Source of the DNA: a virus
DNA: 26,143 nt
Reading direction: 5' to 3' (one strand)
IMG/VR virus record: IMGVR_UViG_3300032291_000773
Span: 1 to 26,143 of that record
Shown: positions 1-7,299 of the stretch, one piece after another
How positions within the stretch are numbered: the first letter of the stretch is position 1
How the letters are laid out: each line of letters starts with the position of its first letter
Translations under genes and position numbers: made by a program
Notes under the pieces: model-generated
Databases searched by the model: none
What the model saw: only the letters and a program-made list of their open reading frames with translations
Told to the model about the DNA's origin: nothing

Positions 1-600
1 GACGAATGGTTTGCTGCCCGCCTGGGCAAAGTCACCGCGTCCAAAGTGGCCGACGTGATGGCCCGCACAAAGTCGGGTTACAGCGCCAGCCGCGAAAACT
101 ACATGGCCCAACTGGTGGTCGAACAAATCACCGGCACACGCCAGGAATCTTTCACCAACAGCGCCATGCAATGGGGAACCGACCAGGAACCGTTTGCCCG
201 CGGGGCGTATGAAGCGGCCACCGGCAACATGGTGGAAGAAACCGGCTTTGTAAATCACCCGACCATTGCGATGGCTGGCGCGTCACCCGACGGCCTGATC
301 GGCGACGACGGATGCGTGGAAATCAAGTGTCCCAACACGGCCACCATGATCGAAACGTTGCTGACCGGCGCCGTGCCTCAAAAGTATTTCGCGCAAATGC
401 AATTCCAAATGGCTTGCGCTGGCCGCGCCTGGTGCGATTACGTGGTGTTCGATCCGCGAATGCCAGCCAAGGCGCAACTGTTCATCAAGCGCGTACCGCG
501 TGACGATGTGTTCATCGCTGACATGGAAGCGGAAATTATCAAGTTCCTGGCCGAAACCGCGGTCAAGGTCGATCAACTTAAAAAAATCATTGGGGAATAA
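1..600 (+). CDS. YqaJ-type viral recombinase / lambda-exonuclease-family nuclease (5' end outside the window)
   Basis: This is a 5'-3' double-stranded DNA exonuclease of the type that makes single-stranded tails for phage recombination. The reading frame is open from base 1, so the true start lies upstream. The translated part opens with an Asp-Glu-Trp stretch followed by R-x-G-K-x-T-A-S, the usual N-terminal signature of YqaJ proteins. The nuclease core is visible as S-P-D-G (Asp codon 289-291) and E-I-K-C-P (Glu 319-321, Lys 325-327), the metal-binding D...ExK pattern. A later Gln-rich segment, YFAQMQFQM, is the conserved helix after the core. About 200 residues are present, close to a full-length family member, so only a short N-terminus is missing. 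The next gene starts 3 bases after the stop, which suggests joint translation with the SSB-like protein. Confidence 0.9.
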   Translation, partial: DEWFAARLGKVTASKVADVMARTKSGYSASRENYMAQLVVEQITGTRQESFTNSAMQWGTDQEPFARGAYEAATGNMVEETGFVNHPTIAMAGASPDGLIGDDGCVEIKCPNTATMIETLLTGAVPQKYFAQMQFQMACAGRAWCDYVVFDPRMPAKAQLFIKRVPRDDVFIADMEAEIIKFLAETAVKVDQLKKIIGE

Positions 601-603
601 ATC

Positions 604-876
604 ATGGCAAAACTTTTGAACGAAATCAGCGTAATCACCGGCACGTACACCAACAGCCAGGGCCAACAAAAGAACCGTTACCAGCGGATCGGTTCAATCA
701 TCGACACCAAGAACGGGCCAATGCTCAAAATCGACGTGATCCCTTTGAAGGAAGGCGGTTGGGATGGTTGGGCATACATCAACGAACCCAAGCCACGCGA
801 CGAACAGCCGCAACAACAGCGCCAGCCGCAAGGCAGCGGGTTCGACGACATGAACGACGATTTGCCAAACTTCTAA
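604..876 (+). CDS. Small putative single-stranded-DNA-binding protein with SSB-like acidic tail
   Basis: This 90-residue protein has a short beta-rich N-terminal part (residues 8-60, ending in a WDGWAYI strand), a Gln/Pro-rich linker (about 66-77) and an acidic end, FDDMNDDLPNF. That layout copies bacterial SSB: OB-type barrel, disordered linker, then a D-D-x-P-F tail that recruits partner proteins. The body is far shorter than an SSB OB fold, and I do not recognise a named family from sequence alone. It lies 3 bases after the YqaJ exonuclease, a natural place for a protein that coats or anneals the single strands produced. The binding function is inferred from tail and context; the tail and neighbour are directly visible. 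Confidence 0.6.
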   Translation: MAKLLNEISVITGTYTNSQGQQKNRYQRIGSIIDTKNGPMLKIDVIPLKEGGWDGWAYINEPKPRDEQPQQQRQPQGSGFDDMNDDLPNF

Positions 877-886
877 GGGGAACAAC

Positions 887-1036
887 ATGGGTTACATCTT
901 TGGCTTGATTTGTTTCTTTGCCTGGTTAACCCACATCTTCACTTGCTTTGCAAATGGGTTGTGGGGCTTCCTGGTGGCTGGCGCGATCTTCTTTCCAATT
1001 GGAATCCTTCACGGGTTCTATCTTTGGTTCAAATAA
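887..1036 (+). CDS. Small two-helix membrane protein, unknown function
   Basis: A 49-residue open frame starts at ATG 887 after a GGGGA ribosome site at 877-881 and ends with TAA at 1034-1036. It is strongly hydrophobic: a first membrane span of about 17 residues (YIFGLICFFAWLTHIF), a short Cys-Phe-Ala-Asn-Gly turn, then a second Gly/Phe/Ile-rich span, ending in Trp-Phe-Lys. It fills the gap between the SSB-like protein and the next gene with 10 bases to spare on the left and 9 on the right, the same tight spacing as its neighbours, which argues it is real. No family is recognised. It could act at the host membrane early in infection, but nothing in the sequence proves that. Confidence 0.6.
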   Translation: MGYIFGLICFFAWLTHIFTCFANGLWGFLVAGAIFFPIGILHGFYLWFK

Positions 1037-1045
1037 GGGGCAGCC

Positions 1046-1558
1046 ATGCAATTGGATTTTTTTGGCGACGAAGGCGAATACCTGGCGCAACTGAAAACCA
1101 ACTGGCGGGTAACCATCGAAGGCGACGGGGGCCATTGCCCCTGTTGCGGGAAGTGGGGCAAGGTAAGCCCCCAGGGCATGAACGAAACACGCGCCCTGGC
1201 CCTTCTATGGCTTTCCCGTGCCCCTTCCGACGTTGATGGTTGGGTCGATGTTCCAAAGATTGGCCCGCGCTGGTTGATGCGTGGCAAAACGCACACAACG
1301 TTGCAGCATTGGGGATTTGTGGAATCAGGCGGCCACGCTGAAGACAGCAAAAAATCGGATGGCGCTTGGCGCGTGACGCCAAAGGGCTTGCACTTTATTT
1401 GCGGAACGATTACCGTTCCACGTAAGGCGTACATTTACAACAATGTCGTCGAAGGATGGTCGGACGAATGCGTTTCGTTTAGGGATTGCTTTGGCCGCCA
1501 TTTTGACTATGCGGAAGTGATGGCCGACAATTTCAACTTAAATGCAATCAAACTTTAA
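1046..1558 (+). CDS. Winged-helix-like phage protein with N-terminal Cys cluster
   Basis: A 170-residue protein starts at ATG 1046, with AAGGGG at 1033-1040 as ribosome site. Residues 30-40 hold H-C-P-C-C-G-K-W-G-K, a possible metal site though only three cysteines are close together. Residues about 47-125 have the look of a winged-helix fold: a first helix (ALALLWLSRAP), a second segment ending in a T-T-L-Q-H-W-G-F-V-E recognition-type helix, then the wing, G-A-W-R-V-T-P-K-G. The C-terminal part (about 130-165) ends in FDYAEVMADNF and resembles small early phage proteins of unknown function. The likely role is DNA binding or regulation. This rests on fold impression, not on a recognised family. 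Confidence 0.55.
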   Translation: MQLDFFGDEGEYLAQLKTNWRVTIEGDGGHCPCCGKWGKVSPQGMNETRALALLWLSRAPSDVDGWVDVPKIGPRWLMRGKTHTTLQHWGFVESGGHAEDSKKSDGAWRVTPKGLHFICGTITVPRKAYIYNNVVEGWSDECVSFRDCFGRHFDYAEVMADNFNLNAIKL

Positions 1559-1570
1559 GGAATGCCCACC

Positions 1571-1783
1571 ATGCAACAACAATTGCAATCAGGGTCGGCT
1601 TTGCCCGAACCGTGGGTGTGCCCCTTTTGCTACACCACCGGCTGCACCACGCCAGGCCAATGCAAAGAATTGGCGCAACGCAATCACGTCCTGGATGAAG
1701 TGGCTGCGGAATTTGACAAAATGACTAGCCTGGGCGACACCGCGGCATCGTTCGCGGTGTTTGTCAGGAACATGAAACGTTAA
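1571..1783 (+). CDS. Small Cys-rich (zinc-ribbon-like) protein, unknown function
   Basis: This 70-residue protein has W-V-C-P-F-C-Y followed by two further Cys within 12 residues (C-x2-C ... C ... C), a likely structural zinc site, and then a helical C-terminal half. Two in-frame ATGs exist, at 1562 and 1571. The ribosome site AAGGA (1557-1561) touches the first ATG but lies 9 bases before the second, so 1571 is chosen. The gene ends at TAA 1781-1783, overlapping the stop of the minus-strand peptidase gene by four bases. It closes the plus-strand cluster. Function unknown. Confidence 0.55.
   Translation: MQQQLQSGSALPEPWVCPFCYTTGCTTPGQCKELAQRNHVLDEVAAEFDKMTSLGDTAASFAVFVRNMKR
1737..1760. other. 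Perfect 8-bp hairpin at the convergent gene junction
   Basis: The arms acaccgcg and cgcggtgt are exact complements around an 8-base loop. The hairpin lies within the last 50 bases of the small Cys-rich gene, 20 bases from the overlapping stop codons of the two converging gene blocks. Neither strand has a proper T-run after it, so it is not a standard rho-independent terminator. It may slow or stabilise the ends of the two opposing transcripts. Confidence 0.35.
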
Positions 1784-2208
1784 GCGAAGGCCCGCGTTCC
1801 AGCCTTGTCAATGATTAAGGCTTGGCGGCGTGGCTTGTCGCCATCTTTGTTTGAGATGCTTACGTGCGTCCAACGATCGAATTCTCGAATCACCTGGTCA
1901 TACCCGATGCCCGACGCAATGATGGCCCGCACCACTTCGTCCGGCGTCATGCCAGGAATGCGAAGGTCGGCAGCGCAACCAATGCGGTGCTGGCTGGTGT
2001 CTTTTGATCCAACAGCATCATTCACGGCTTTGCTGCGAAACGCGGAATTCACCATCACCGGCTTGCCGCCCAACACCGTTTTGACTTCTTCCAGGAAATC
2101 AGCCAGGCGAACCAGGTTGGCCATTTCCGCGTCATTGGGCGTGTTGTCCAATTCGCGGTGATCGGTGTGCGTCAATTCTTCCAGGGTGAAATGCTCAGAC
2201 AAATTCAT
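1780..2208 (-). CDS. Endolysin: M15A-family peptidase (D-Ala-D-Ala carboxypeptidase/endopeptidase fold)
   Basis: The 142-residue product cleaves peptide cross-links in the host cell wall at the end of infection. The zinc site of the M15A group is visible: S-Q-H74-R-I-G-x3-D81 and W-T-H115-V-S, with Glu109 in the preceding strand as the likely catalytic base and S-A-F-R58-S as the conserved substrate-side motif. The N-terminal segment LSEHFTLEELTHTDHRELDN is the usual opening of this family. There is no signal peptide, so export depends on the holin encoded just upstream. Its ATG overlaps the holin stop (ATGA, 2205-2208). The length is normal for a single-domain phage M15 enzyme. Confidence 0.9.
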   Translation of the reverse strand: MNLSEHFTLEELTHTDHRELDNTPNDAEMANLVRLADFLEEVKTVLGGKPVMVNSAFRSKAVNDAVGSKDTSQHRIGCAADLRIPGMTPDEVVRAIIASGIGYDQVIREFDRWTHVSISNKDGDKPRRQALIIDKAGTRAFA

Positions 2209-2615
2209 TTTTTGACCTTCATGTCGGCAAGTTTTTCAATGGTGCGGCCACCAAAGTAAGCCAGGAAAATGATTTGACCCCATTGACCCAACAACTGCAC
2301 GTAGGATTCCTGGGCGTTGTAGCCGAATGCACTCATCATGGTGAACAAAAAGAATGCCACAAAAATTGCAATCAGCGCCAGCGGCCGAATGTTTTTTGAC
2401 AACCAGGAATCGGAAGCCATGTCGGCTTTCCAACGGTCGGTCACGTTTACCATTTCGGTTTCAAACAATTTGGTGTCGTTGGCCATTTTGGCCAATTCGC
2501 CATCCTGGGCCATTTTGGCCAAATCTAATTGGGCTTTGGCTTTGGCTTCGGGATCGGGAATCAGTTTGTCGATCAACTTTCCACCAATGTTCAACAATGC
2601 GTCAAGTGCAAACAT
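2205..2615 (-). CDS. Holin of the three-TM superfamily type
   Basis: The 136-residue membrane protein should form the inner-membrane lesion that lets the M15 enzyme reach the wall. It begins with a hydrophilic, helical region carrying G-G-K-L-I-D-K-L-I-P-D-P-E-A-K-A-K-A, a signature seen in phage and gene-transfer-agent holins of this type. The W-L-S-K-N-I-R-P-L motif (71-79) leads into the first strong span (about 79-97). A second hydrophobic span lies at about 105-122, and the end is basic (KVKK). The gene is coupled to both neighbours: it shares one base with the stop of the upstream small membrane protein (TAATG) and four with the endolysin start. Confidence 0.8.
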   Translation of the reverse strand: MFALDALLNIGGKLIDKLIPDPEAKAKAQLDLAKMAQDGELAKMANDTKLFETEMVNVTDRWKADMASDSWLSKNIRPLALIAIFVAFFLFTMMSAFGYNAQESYVQLLGQWGQIIFLAYFGGRTIEKLADMKVKK

Positions 2616-2884
2616 TATTTTTTCCCCATGCGTTCGCGTTCTTCTAGCAATTGCACTTTGACTTGCAACTGGTGAATGTCGCGGTAAATTTCCTCTTTCA
2701 TTGTGTGCCGACGTTCCGCGCTAATCGGAGAATCGGTAGGCACACCTTCTTTGGTAATCAATGCGGGCATCGAACCTTCAATTTTGGTCAACCGCACGGA
2801 AAAGTCCGACACCTGGCCCAACAGCCACGCAAGCGACGCAACGATCACGGGAATGACTGCTTTGAGAATGTCGGCCCAATTCAT
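2615..2884 (-). CDS. Small membrane-anchored coiled-coil protein of the lysis module
   Basis: The 89-residue product has one N-terminal membrane span (about residues 6-23, Ile/Val/Ala/Leu-rich), a middle part with S-M-P-A-L-I-T-K-E-G-V-P-T-D-S-P-I-S-A-E, and a charged helical C-terminus (about 60-88). An N-terminal anchor with a distal coiled coil is the topology of an inner-membrane spanin, and the position beside the holin would fit. I do not see a lipobox-containing partner that would be the outer-membrane spanin, alone or embedded, so the role stays open. An accessory holin or antiholin is the other obvious option. The stop overlaps the holin start by one base. Confidence 0.6.
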   Translation of the reverse strand: MNWADILKAVIPVIVASLAWLLGQVSDFSVRLTKIEGSMPALITKEGVPTDSPISAERRHTMKEEIYRDIHQLQVKVQLLEERERMGKK

Positions 2885-2890
2885 ATCGAC

Positions 2891-3121
2891 TCACTTGTGA
2901 AAATAACTAGACATATAGCCGACAACGCTGGACGCTGCCGAAACCAGGGCCATGCCAGCCCAAAAACCGCCACGGCCTTGATTGGCCAAAGCGACCAGTT
3001 TTTCCAACTGGCCTTCCATCTTGTCCATTTTCTTGTCCATGTCGTCGAATCGACGTTCGTAGTCCTGAACCTTTTGCCAAAGGACGCCGTATTTCACGGG
3101 ATCAATTTCGGGGGTTGCCAT
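2891..3121 (-). CDS. Small coiled-coil protein with C-terminal membrane span (XhlA-like layout)
   Basis: The 76-residue product has a charged heptad-like helix (about 14-47, with repeated D-D-M-D-K-K-M-D-K-M) followed by a Gly-rich turn and one C-terminal span (about 52-72). That tail-anchored layout resembles XhlA-type lysis proteins, but the resemblance is one of architecture only. An in-frame GTG exists at 3124, but the ribosome site AAGGG on the minus strand leaves only 3 bases to GTG and 6 to the ATG at 3121, so ATG is chosen. The start shares one base with the stop of the large ejection protein gene (TGATG), which points to translational coupling. Confidence 0.6.
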   Translation of the reverse strand: MATPEIDPVKYGVLWQKVQDYERRFDDMDKKMDKMEGQLEKLVALANQGRGGFWAGMALVSAASSVVGYMSSYFHK

Positions 3122-5682
3122 CACTTGCCCTTATTTTTAACTTCTTCCAGGGTTGATCCCGCGCCTGGTTCCAATGATTTTTCCACGGCGGCTTTTTCCT
3201 TGCGCGACCGAATAAATTTTCGCGCTTCGCTGCCAATCGGATAACCGCCAACGAATTTCAAACCAGCCACGTTACCCAACGCTTCAGCGCCACCGGCAGC
3301 CTTGTTGGCCAGGTAGCCCACCAGCGTGTTGGAATTGTTCACGTAGGAACCGCGTGGTTGGAATTGGGTGTAGTTTGCCACGTTGCCCAATGTCTTCAAC
3401 TGCAATTGAGTTTCAGGATCAAAAATTTCGCCGTAGTTCCGCACGTCGTCCAGCGACTTCAGCGCCTTGTTGTAGTTGGCCTGGCTGAAATTGCCTTTGC
3501 CGTCCACAATGCCAGCCTTGTCCGACAGCCAGTTGATTGTTCCGGCTTTGATGTGCTGGTGGCCAACCGAATCGCGGCCCAACGTGTCCACCATTGTCCG
3601 AACGTTTTTGTTCACACCGCGAATCACATACTTGTCGAAAAACTTGTCGGCCGGTACGGTTTCGTTCACGGCGGCTTTGTAAGCGGGGTCTTTTTTCAGC
3701 GCGTCAAAACGTGACTTGGCTAGGCTGCGGGCGGTGTCGGCCAGGGGCTTCAACTGCGCGGCGCTGCCTTGCAATGGCAAGTCTTCCAGGGCTTGATAAA
3801 CCAGGCTGGATGCCATCGAACGGTTGCCGTCGCCGGATCGTTCGGCCTTGCGAATTTCGGCAGCCAGGTTGGTTCGCAACGCTTCGAATTGTTCGAACGT
3901 CATTGGCTCACCTTCGCGGAACCGTTTAAGGTCGGCCGCGATTTCGGGGGGCACAAAGTTGGTTTTCAGTTTCTTGGACAACAGCGCGTCGGCATTCTTG
4001 GCCAATTGCACACCGTCAACGGGAAACGTGCCGCCGTTGGCGTCTTCCAATTTTTTGTAGGCTTGGCTGATTTGTGCGCTGCGGTCAGCGTCCAATGCTT
4101 TGTAGGCGTCGATCAACGCTTCGCTGGATTCAATTGTGCGCGTCGAATACACGTCCGGCGCTGCCTTTTCACGAATCGCGGGCACGTTGTCCACCAGGGC
4201 TTTGTTTTGCTCGTTCAAACGGTATGCAAGCGCCTGGCCTTCGGGTGTTCCGCGGGTGTTTTGTTCCTTGGAAATTTTCACCAGGTCGCCGGTGGCTTGG
4301 CCTTCGGTCAAACGCACGGGCACGGGCAACGAATCGCCTTCCAGGTGACGCAACACGACGGGCGCGTTTACTTTGTCCAACGCCATATTGCCGTACAACT
4401 GCTGGAATTCAGGCGTGGCCGTTTGTAGGGCTTGCTTGATGATCGTGGCGTCAGGTGTCGCGGCTGCACCAACGCTGGCCGCACGTCCACCGCCTGGTTG
4501 CGCGTAGGGCGCGGCCTGGGGCGGCAAAGCGCCAGCGGTTGGCGTTGGGATTGGCGGTTTCACGGTTGTCGTGCCAGGCGCGACGGCTTCCACCGCACGA
4601 ACAACACCACGTTGCACAACTTCAGGCGTGACAGCCTGAACGCCTTGCTTGACAGCCTGGCCAGCGTAACCGGCTTCGGTCTTGATGGCCTGGCCAAGTT
4701 TGGTTTGACCGGCGGCTTTGACGGCTGAAGGCGTGGCCAGCATAGCCGTGTTCATATACGATTCAACGTCAGCCTTTGGCAAGCCAGTTTCTTTGGCAAT
4801 CCAATCAGCGCCTTTGTCCATGTTGGCGCCCACGAAATTCATAATTCGCTGGCTGGCTTCGCCTTTGTATTCCGGCGTTTCGGTCACACCGAACGCACGA
4901 CCAACAACGTTTTTGGGGCTGGTGGTTTCGGCTTTGGCTTTTTCGGCTGCGGCTTCAGGCGACATTTGTGTGCCGTAGTAAGCCCGCGCCACCGGATAAG
5001 CCAGCACGTCCAACGTTCCGGTCAACGCATTGATGCCGGTGTCGGCCAGGCTGGCGGCTGCGCGGCCTTGGCCACGGAAAAATTCGCCAACCTTACTGGC
5101 CACCTTGCCGGTCGCGCCCTGGGGCTTGGCCGGTTCGGGATTCTTGAATGCGTCGGTCACCGCGCTGTTAATGTCCTGTTCGCCAATCATTGGAAAACCG
5201 GTTGTCGATGTTGATGGCTCGGACGACGGCGCGGATGATGTTTGCGTAGATGTGCCGCCCGTTACCTTTTGAACGTAACTGGTTGGGTCTTTGGTCACAA
5301 ACCCGCCGTAATCTTTCAACGCCAAATCAACGTTGCCGCCGTGGCGTTTGGTCAATTGCGTCAAATATGTCCTGGCGGCTTCGCGTGATTCGTTTTCGTC
5401 AAACGGGTTAAATTTCACACCCTGTTTATGAAGCATTTGGACAGTTTCAGGCAAAAACTGATAAGGCCCCATCGCTTTGGTTTCTTTGTTTACCGCGTAA
5501 GGGTCTTTTCCGCTTTCAACTTTTTTCAGTCTATCCAGCAATTGGTCGGAAATAATCGCGCCTTGACCGGTTGACGCTGGCGCTGCGGTTGATGCTGTCG
5601 CTGGTCGTGATTTGACTTTTGTGCCAAAGGCGTCACCCACCGCGCTGTCAATTTGCGATGGATCAAACAGTTCGACGGCCAT
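3121..5682 (-). CDS. Large ejection / internal virion protein with N-terminal lytic transglycosylase domain
   Basis: An 853-residue protein likely carried in the virion and injected with the DNA. Residues 45-130 match the soluble lytic transglycosylase fold: L-L-D-R-L-K-K-V-E56-S-G-K with Glu56 as the catalytic acid, M-G-P-Y-Q-F at 71-76, and a later A-L-K-D-Y-G-G. This would open peptidoglycan so that DNA can cross the periplasm. A Ser/Thr-rich linker (143-162) follows, then long Ala-rich helical stretches, a Pro-rich segment (about 370-400) and a mostly helical C-terminal half. It holds the position of P22 gp16, but P22 gp16 is shorter (about 609 residues). The start shares one base with the stop of the 535-residue gene. 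Confidence 0.75.
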   Translation of the reverse strand: MAVELFDPSQIDSAVGDAFGTKVKSRPATASTAAPASTGQGAIISDQLLDRLKKVESGKDPYAVNKETKAMGPYQFLPETVQMLHKQGVKFNPFDENESREAARTYLTQLTKRHGGNVDLALKDYGGFVTKDPTSYVQKVTGGTSTQTSSAPSSEPSTSTTGFPMIGEQDINSAVTDAFKNPEPAKPQGATGKVASKVGEFFRGQGRAAASLADTGINALTGTLDVLAYPVARAYYGTQMSPEAAAEKAKAETTSPKNVVGRAFGVTETPEYKGEASQRIMNFVGANMDKGADWIAKETGLPKADVESYMNTAMLATPSAVKAAGQTKLGQAIKTEAGYAGQAVKQGVQAVTPEVVQRGVVRAVEAVAPGTTTVKPPIPTPTAGALPPQAAPYAQPGGGRAASVGAAATPDATIIKQALQTATPEFQQLYGNMALDKVNAPVVLRHLEGDSLPVPVRLTEGQATGDLVKISKEQNTRGTPEGQALAYRLNEQNKALVDNVPAIREKAAPDVYSTRTIESSEALIDAYKALDADRSAQISQAYKKLEDANGGTFPVDGVQLAKNADALLSKKLKTNFVPPEIAADLKRFREGEPMTFEQFEALRTNLAAEIRKAERSGDGNRSMASSLVYQALEDLPLQGSAAQLKPLADTARSLAKSRFDALKKDPAYKAAVNETVPADKFFDKYVIRGVNKNVRTMVDTLGRDSVGHQHIKAGTINWLSDKAGIVDGKGNFSQANYNKALKSLDDVRNYGEIFDPETQLQLKTLGNVANYTQFQPRGSYVNNSNTLVGYLANKAAGGAEALGNVAGLKFVGGYPIGSEARKFIRSRKEKAAVEKSLEPGAGSTLEEVKNKGK

Positions 5683-7289
5683 TATTTACCCCCAACCAGT
5701 TTTTGCATATCCCCGATTTTGCGAACCAGGTTTTGATAGCCAGGCGAATTCGGGCCGCCCGCTTGCGTCACCACTTCGCGGATGGCTTCCTTGTCATTGT
5801 TTCGCATGGCATCGTACAAACGCACGGCGTTGATGCCGTCGGCGCCCAATGTCTGCGTCCAACGCTGTTGAAATTCGGTTGCCGAAAACGGATTCTTTGT
5901 GCGATTGAACGCATTGTCAACGCCCTGGTTGAACAGTTCCGTGCCGGTAGTCAATGCGCGGTTCACGCGGGCAGTTTGCTTGATGGCTGGCGCCGTCCAT
6001 TCGGTCGTGCCTGAAATTTGACCAGCAATTGCGCGGCCAGCGTCCGTGCCACCAAGGCCGGATGACTGCGCCAGCGATGACGTTTGCATGGCCATGTAAT
6101 GGCCCAATTGGTTCAAGTTGGTGGCGTTGTCAGTTGACCAGGGAATGGCCGCATAACCGCCGGACAACGCGCCAACAAAGTTTGCGCCGCGGCCGGTGAT
6201 AACGTCATCGGCCAACTTGATGATTTGATTGTTGTTAAATTGCTGTGCTGGCGCCTGGGCCGCTGCATTGCGAACATCAATTCGCAATTTGTTTGCAGCG
6301 TCCAAAGTGGTTCCGCTTTCACCGGCGGGCATTCGCATTGGCGCATTTGCTGGCGCTGCTGGCGCTTGCACATTATTTTGTGGCAACACGCCGCCACCTT
6401 GAACACCGGTTGGTGCGCCAGGTTGGACAACGGGTTGTGCGCCAGGCATCGCGTTGGCAGCGGGGCCGCCTGGCTGTTGCGCTGCATTTGCGCCAGCGGG
6501 AATTGTGATTTCGCCCAACATTTCGCCGTTCGGGCCGTAAGCCAGGGCGGTTGGGTTGTTGTTCATGTCCACACGACCGGTTGGCACGTAACGCGAACCT
6601 GGGCCAAGTTGGTTGGTTGCCAAAGGCGTTTGGCCAACCTGGATGGTTGGCGCTTGGCCAGCAACGGACGGACGTGTAACGGTCGGCAAGATTTGGGCGC
6701 CGGTGTTCAATGTTCCAGGTTGCGGGCCAAATTGTGTTTCTTGCGTTGCAACTGGCAACAACGTTTGTGCGCCGGTAACGGCCAACTGCGACCAGTTTGT
6801 GTTTTCCGGCATCTTGCCCCAAATCGTTTTGTACGAATCGGCAAGGCGTCCCAAATCTTTGTTTTCGGGATTGGTAGCCACCAGGTCATCCAAGGCTTTC
6901 ATGTAAGTGTCCCTGTTGTTGACACCGGCTTTGCCCAGGATGTTGAAAGTTTGCCCGACCAATGCTTTTTGGTCTTGCGTCAAACCTTGCTTGGCTTTGT
7001 TGGCTTGCGTTTGGGCTGTGCTTACATCGGCCAAATTTTTCATTACGTCACGGCCTGTCATTGGGGCAATTTTTGGAATTGCCGCGTTGACTTTGCTCAT
7101 GTCGATGTTGCCATCGGTTTGGAAATTTTCAGGATTAGAAAAGAATTCCTGAAGGCCCAAACGTTCGGTGTTGCCTTGCTTTTCTTTTTGCAACTGAATG
7201 CCGCCGCGGCCAACGTTAATCATGTCAGCCAGCGACATGGTTTGCGCTGGTTTAATTTGGGTTCCAACTGGTGTGATGTTTAAGTCCAT
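5682..7289 (-). CDS. Putative ejection / internal virion protein (P22 gp20 position)
   Basis: A 535-residue protein with three parts: a helical, charged N-terminus (1-180), a long low-complexity middle rich in Pro, Gly, Ala, Gln and Asn (about 195-325), and a helical C-terminus (about 335-535) ending in I-G-D-M-Q-K-L-V-G-G-K. No enzyme motif or membrane span is seen. Identity rests on context: it lies between the 232-residue gp7-like gene and the 853-residue transglycosylase-bearing gene, the place of gp20 among the three P22 ejection proteins (7, 20, 16). A clear ribosome site, AAGGAAAAG, precedes ATG 7289. The flexible middle suits a protein that must unfold and pass through the tail channel. 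Confidence 0.55.
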   Translation of the reverse strand: MDLNITPVGTQIKPAQTMSLADMINVGRGGIQLQKEKQGNTERLGLQEFFSNPENFQTDGNIDMSKVNAAIPKIAPMTGRDVMKNLADVSTAQTQANKAKQGLTQDQKALVGQTFNILGKAGVNNRDTYMKALDDLVATNPENKDLGRLADSYKTIWGKMPENTNWSQLAVTGAQTLLPVATQETQFGPQPGTLNTGAQILPTVTRPSVAGQAPTIQVGQTPLATNQLGPGSRYVPTGRVDMNNNPTALAYGPNGEMLGEITIPAGANAAQQPGGPAANAMPGAQPVVQPGAPTGVQGGGVLPQNNVQAPAAPANAPMRMPAGESGTTLDAANKLRIDVRNAAAQAPAQQFNNNQIIKLADDVITGRGANFVGALSGGYAAIPWSTDNATNLNQLGHYMAMQTSSLAQSSGLGGTDAGRAIAGQISGTTEWTAPAIKQTARVNRALTTGTELFNQGVDNAFNRTKNPFSATEFQQRWTQTLGADGINAVRLYDAMRNNDKEAIREVVTQAGGPNSPGYQNLVRKIGDMQKLVGGK

Positions 7290-7299
7290 GATCTTTTCC

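Noticed and set aside
910-1236. 108-residue frame on the plus strand across two early genes
   Set aside because: It overlaps the 49- and 170-residue genes in another frame, with Arg/Pro-rich sequence and no ribosome site.
6225-7283. 352-residue open frame on the plus strand, opposite the 535-residue ejection gene
   Set aside because: It is rich in Cys, Trp and Arg, as expected for antisense of a Gln/Ala/Pro-rich gene; no motif and no ribosome site.
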